DNA of 6,192 nt from Candidatus Iainarchaeum sp. (GTDB lineage Archaea; Micrarchaeota; Micrarchaeia; Anstonellales; Bilamarchaeaceae), in NCBI GenBank assembly GCA_028711485.1, contig JAQTSF010000045.1, forward strand, positions 1-6,192, written 5' to 3'. A program made the position numbers and the translations under genes. Each line of letters starts with the position of its first letter. Position 1 is the stretch's first letter. The notes beneath the pieces are model-generated. The model ran no database searches. It saw only the letters and a list, made by a program, of their open reading frames with translations, and was not told the DNA's origin. Of the stretch, positions 4,953 through 6,192 are shown in pieces.

Positions 4953-6192
4953 ATGTGTGCAAAAATAAAAAAAACAAATAATACTGTTTCATCTGGAAAC
5001 AATGGAGAAATAAAAAGAATTTCAGGACCTGTGGTTGAAGCTGAAAATTTTCAGGCAAAACTATATGATGTAGTAAAGGTTGGAAAAGCAGGTTTAATCG
5101 GTGAAATAATTAAAATTGTAGGAGATACCTATGTCATTCAGGTTTATGAAGATACTACAGGACTTAAACCTGGAGAGCCAGTAGTAAGTACTGGAAATCC
5201 TTTATCAGTTGAACTGGGTCCTGGTTTGCTTAAAAATTTCTATGATGGAATTCAAAGACCTTTAAAATTTATAGAAGATGCTTCAGGTTCTTTTATTGAA
5301 AGAGGGATAACTGTTTCTCCTTTAGATAGAAAAATAAAATGGGAATTCAAATCAAAAGTTAAAAACGGAAGCGTTGTTAAACAAGGTGATATTCTTGGAA
5401 CTGTTCAAGAAACCGAACTCATAGAACACAGAATTCTTTCACCTTATAATGGTAAAATAACTTCAATTGGTTCAGGAAAATACACTGTTGATGAAGTTAT
5501 AGGAAAAATTTCAACAGATAATAAAGAACAAAATTTATATTTAACTCAAAGATGGGTGGTAAGAGAACCACGACCTTATAATGAAAAATTCCCTCCAAAT
5601 GTTCCATTGATTACAGGTCAGAGAAGTGTTGATACATTTTTCCCAATTTCAAAAGGAGGAACAGCTTGTATTCCGGGAGGATTCGGAACAGGAAAAACAG
5701 TCTCCCAGCAGACATTTGCAAAATACTCCGATACTCAAATTATAGTTTATATCGGATGCGGGGAAAGAGGAAATGAAATGACAGATGTTCTTACAGAATT
5801 TCCAGAATTAATTGATCCAAATTCAGGAAAACCATTGATGGAAAGAACAGTTCTGATTGCAAATACTTCAAACATGCCTGTAGCTGCACGTGAAGCAAGT
5901 ATTTACACAGGAATTACAATTGCGGAATATTATAGAGACCAGGGATATGATGTTGCTTTGATGGCAGATTCCACTTCAAGATGGGCAGAAGCAATGAGAG
6001 AAATAGGAGGAAGATTGGAAGAAATGCCTGGAGAGGAAGGTTATCCTGCTTATTTAGGAAGAAGAATTGCAGAATTTTATGAACGTTCTGGGAGAGTAAG
6101 ATGTTTAGGATCTGAAGAAAGGTACGGGAGTATTTCTATAATCGGTGCAGTTTCACCTCCAGGTGGAGATCTTTCCGAACCTGTTTCACAAA
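4953..6192 (+). CDS. atpA: A-type ATP synthase catalytic subunit A (cut by right edge)
   Basis: The first 413 codons of the catalytic nucleotide-binding subunit; family members are about 580-590 residues, so roughly the last 170 are outside the window. In order: a polar tail (1-17), the beta-barrel domain from GEIKRISGPVVEA (18-30), the non-homologous bulge region found in A/V-type A subunits but not F-type beta (about 115-195), then the nucleotide-binding domain. The latter contains LITGQRSVDTFFP, the P-loop GGFGTGKT (242-249; Lys248, Thr249), GCGERGNEM with catalytic Glu271 and Arg272, RTVLIANTSNMPVAAREAS, Walker B region VALMADSTSRWAEA (Asp339) and SPPGGDLSEP (401-410). All known catalytic residues in this part are present. 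The P-loop differs from the common archaeal GPFGSGKT. No intein interrupts the visible part. With subunit B, expected next downstream, it forms the A3B3 head. Confidence 0.97.
   Translation, partial: MCAKIKKTNNTVSSGNNGEIKRISGPVVEAENFQAKLYDVVKVGKAGLIGEIIKIVGDTYVIQVYEDTTGLKPGEPVVSTGNPLSVELGPGLLKNFYDGIQRPLKFIEDASGSFIERGITVSPLDRKIKWEFKSKVKNGSVVKQGDILGTVQETELIEHRILSPYNGKITSIGSGKYTVDEVIGKISTDNKEQNLYLTQRWVVREPRPYNEKFPPNVPLITGQRSVDTFFPISKGGTACIPGGFGTGKTVSQQTFAKYSDTQIIVYIGCGERGNEMTDVLTEFPELIDPNSGKPLMERTVLIANTSNMPVAAREASIYTGITIAEYYRDQGYDVALMADSTSRWAEAMREIGGRLEEMPGEEGYPAYLGRRIAEFYERSGRVRCLGSEERYGSISIIGAVSPPGGDLSEPVSQ

Noticed and set aside
5676..6180. Possible intein in subunit A, which occurs in some archaea
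   Set aside because: The P-loop and SPPGGDLSEP regions are continuous and translate as an uninterrupted catalytic domain. The part beyond the window is not tested.
437..6192. Hidden defence system, CRISPR array, mobile element or RNA gene
   Set aside because: Every stretch of the operon is accounted for by standard ATP synthase genes with gaps of at most 26 bp; I saw no direct repeats, transposase motifs or tRNA-like folds.

Overview
The window reads as archaeal chromosome, AT-rich, with strong use of AGA arginine codons and A/T-ending codons. Two things place it in the Archaea. A divergent gene at the left edge encodes ribosomal protein L15e, a family restricted to archaea and eukaryotes. 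The rest of the window is the front part of an A-type (archaeal/vacuolar-type) ATP synthase operon in the order H-I-K-E-C-F-A familiar from euryarchaeal-type genomes. AT-richness and several divergent residues would suit a DPANN-like or otherwise deep-branching archaeon, but lineage cannot be fixed from this sequence alone.

Layout. Positions 1-251 hold the N-terminal 83 codons of L15e on the minus strand, running off the left edge. Positions 252-436 are a divergent intergenic region with TATA-like elements for both directions. It includes the same octamer, CTATATAC, once on each strand pointing outward, and a small palindrome nearer the ATPase start. From 437 to the right edge seven tightly packed plus-strand genes follow: H (437-760), I (765-2651), K (2661-2900), E (2927-3499), C (3501-4607), F (4610-4942) and A (4953-6192, cut by the window end). 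Gaps are 1-26 bp and several Shine-Dalgarno motifs overlap or adjoin the upstream stop codon, so this is one transcription unit with likely translational coupling. The missing B and D genes are expected just beyond the right edge.

How they work together. A (with the unseen B) forms the catalytic hexamer. F and D form the central shaft, which C docks onto the ring of K (c) subunits. E and H form the peripheral stalks that tie the hexamer to membrane subunit I. Ion flow between I (Arg542) and the carboxylate of K (Glu59) drives rotation. The genes look intact: I see no frameshift, intein or insertion.

Most interesting points: the c subunit has an altered first helix (AAAWSQG where the family usually has a glycine-rich stretch) and lacks the Thr/Ser and Tyr expected of sodium-binding rings; the A subunit has GGFGTGKT instead of the usual archaeal GPFGSGKT P-loop plus a polar N-terminal tail; and the two divergent promoters may share a matched TATA octamer. 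I found no wholly new system here.
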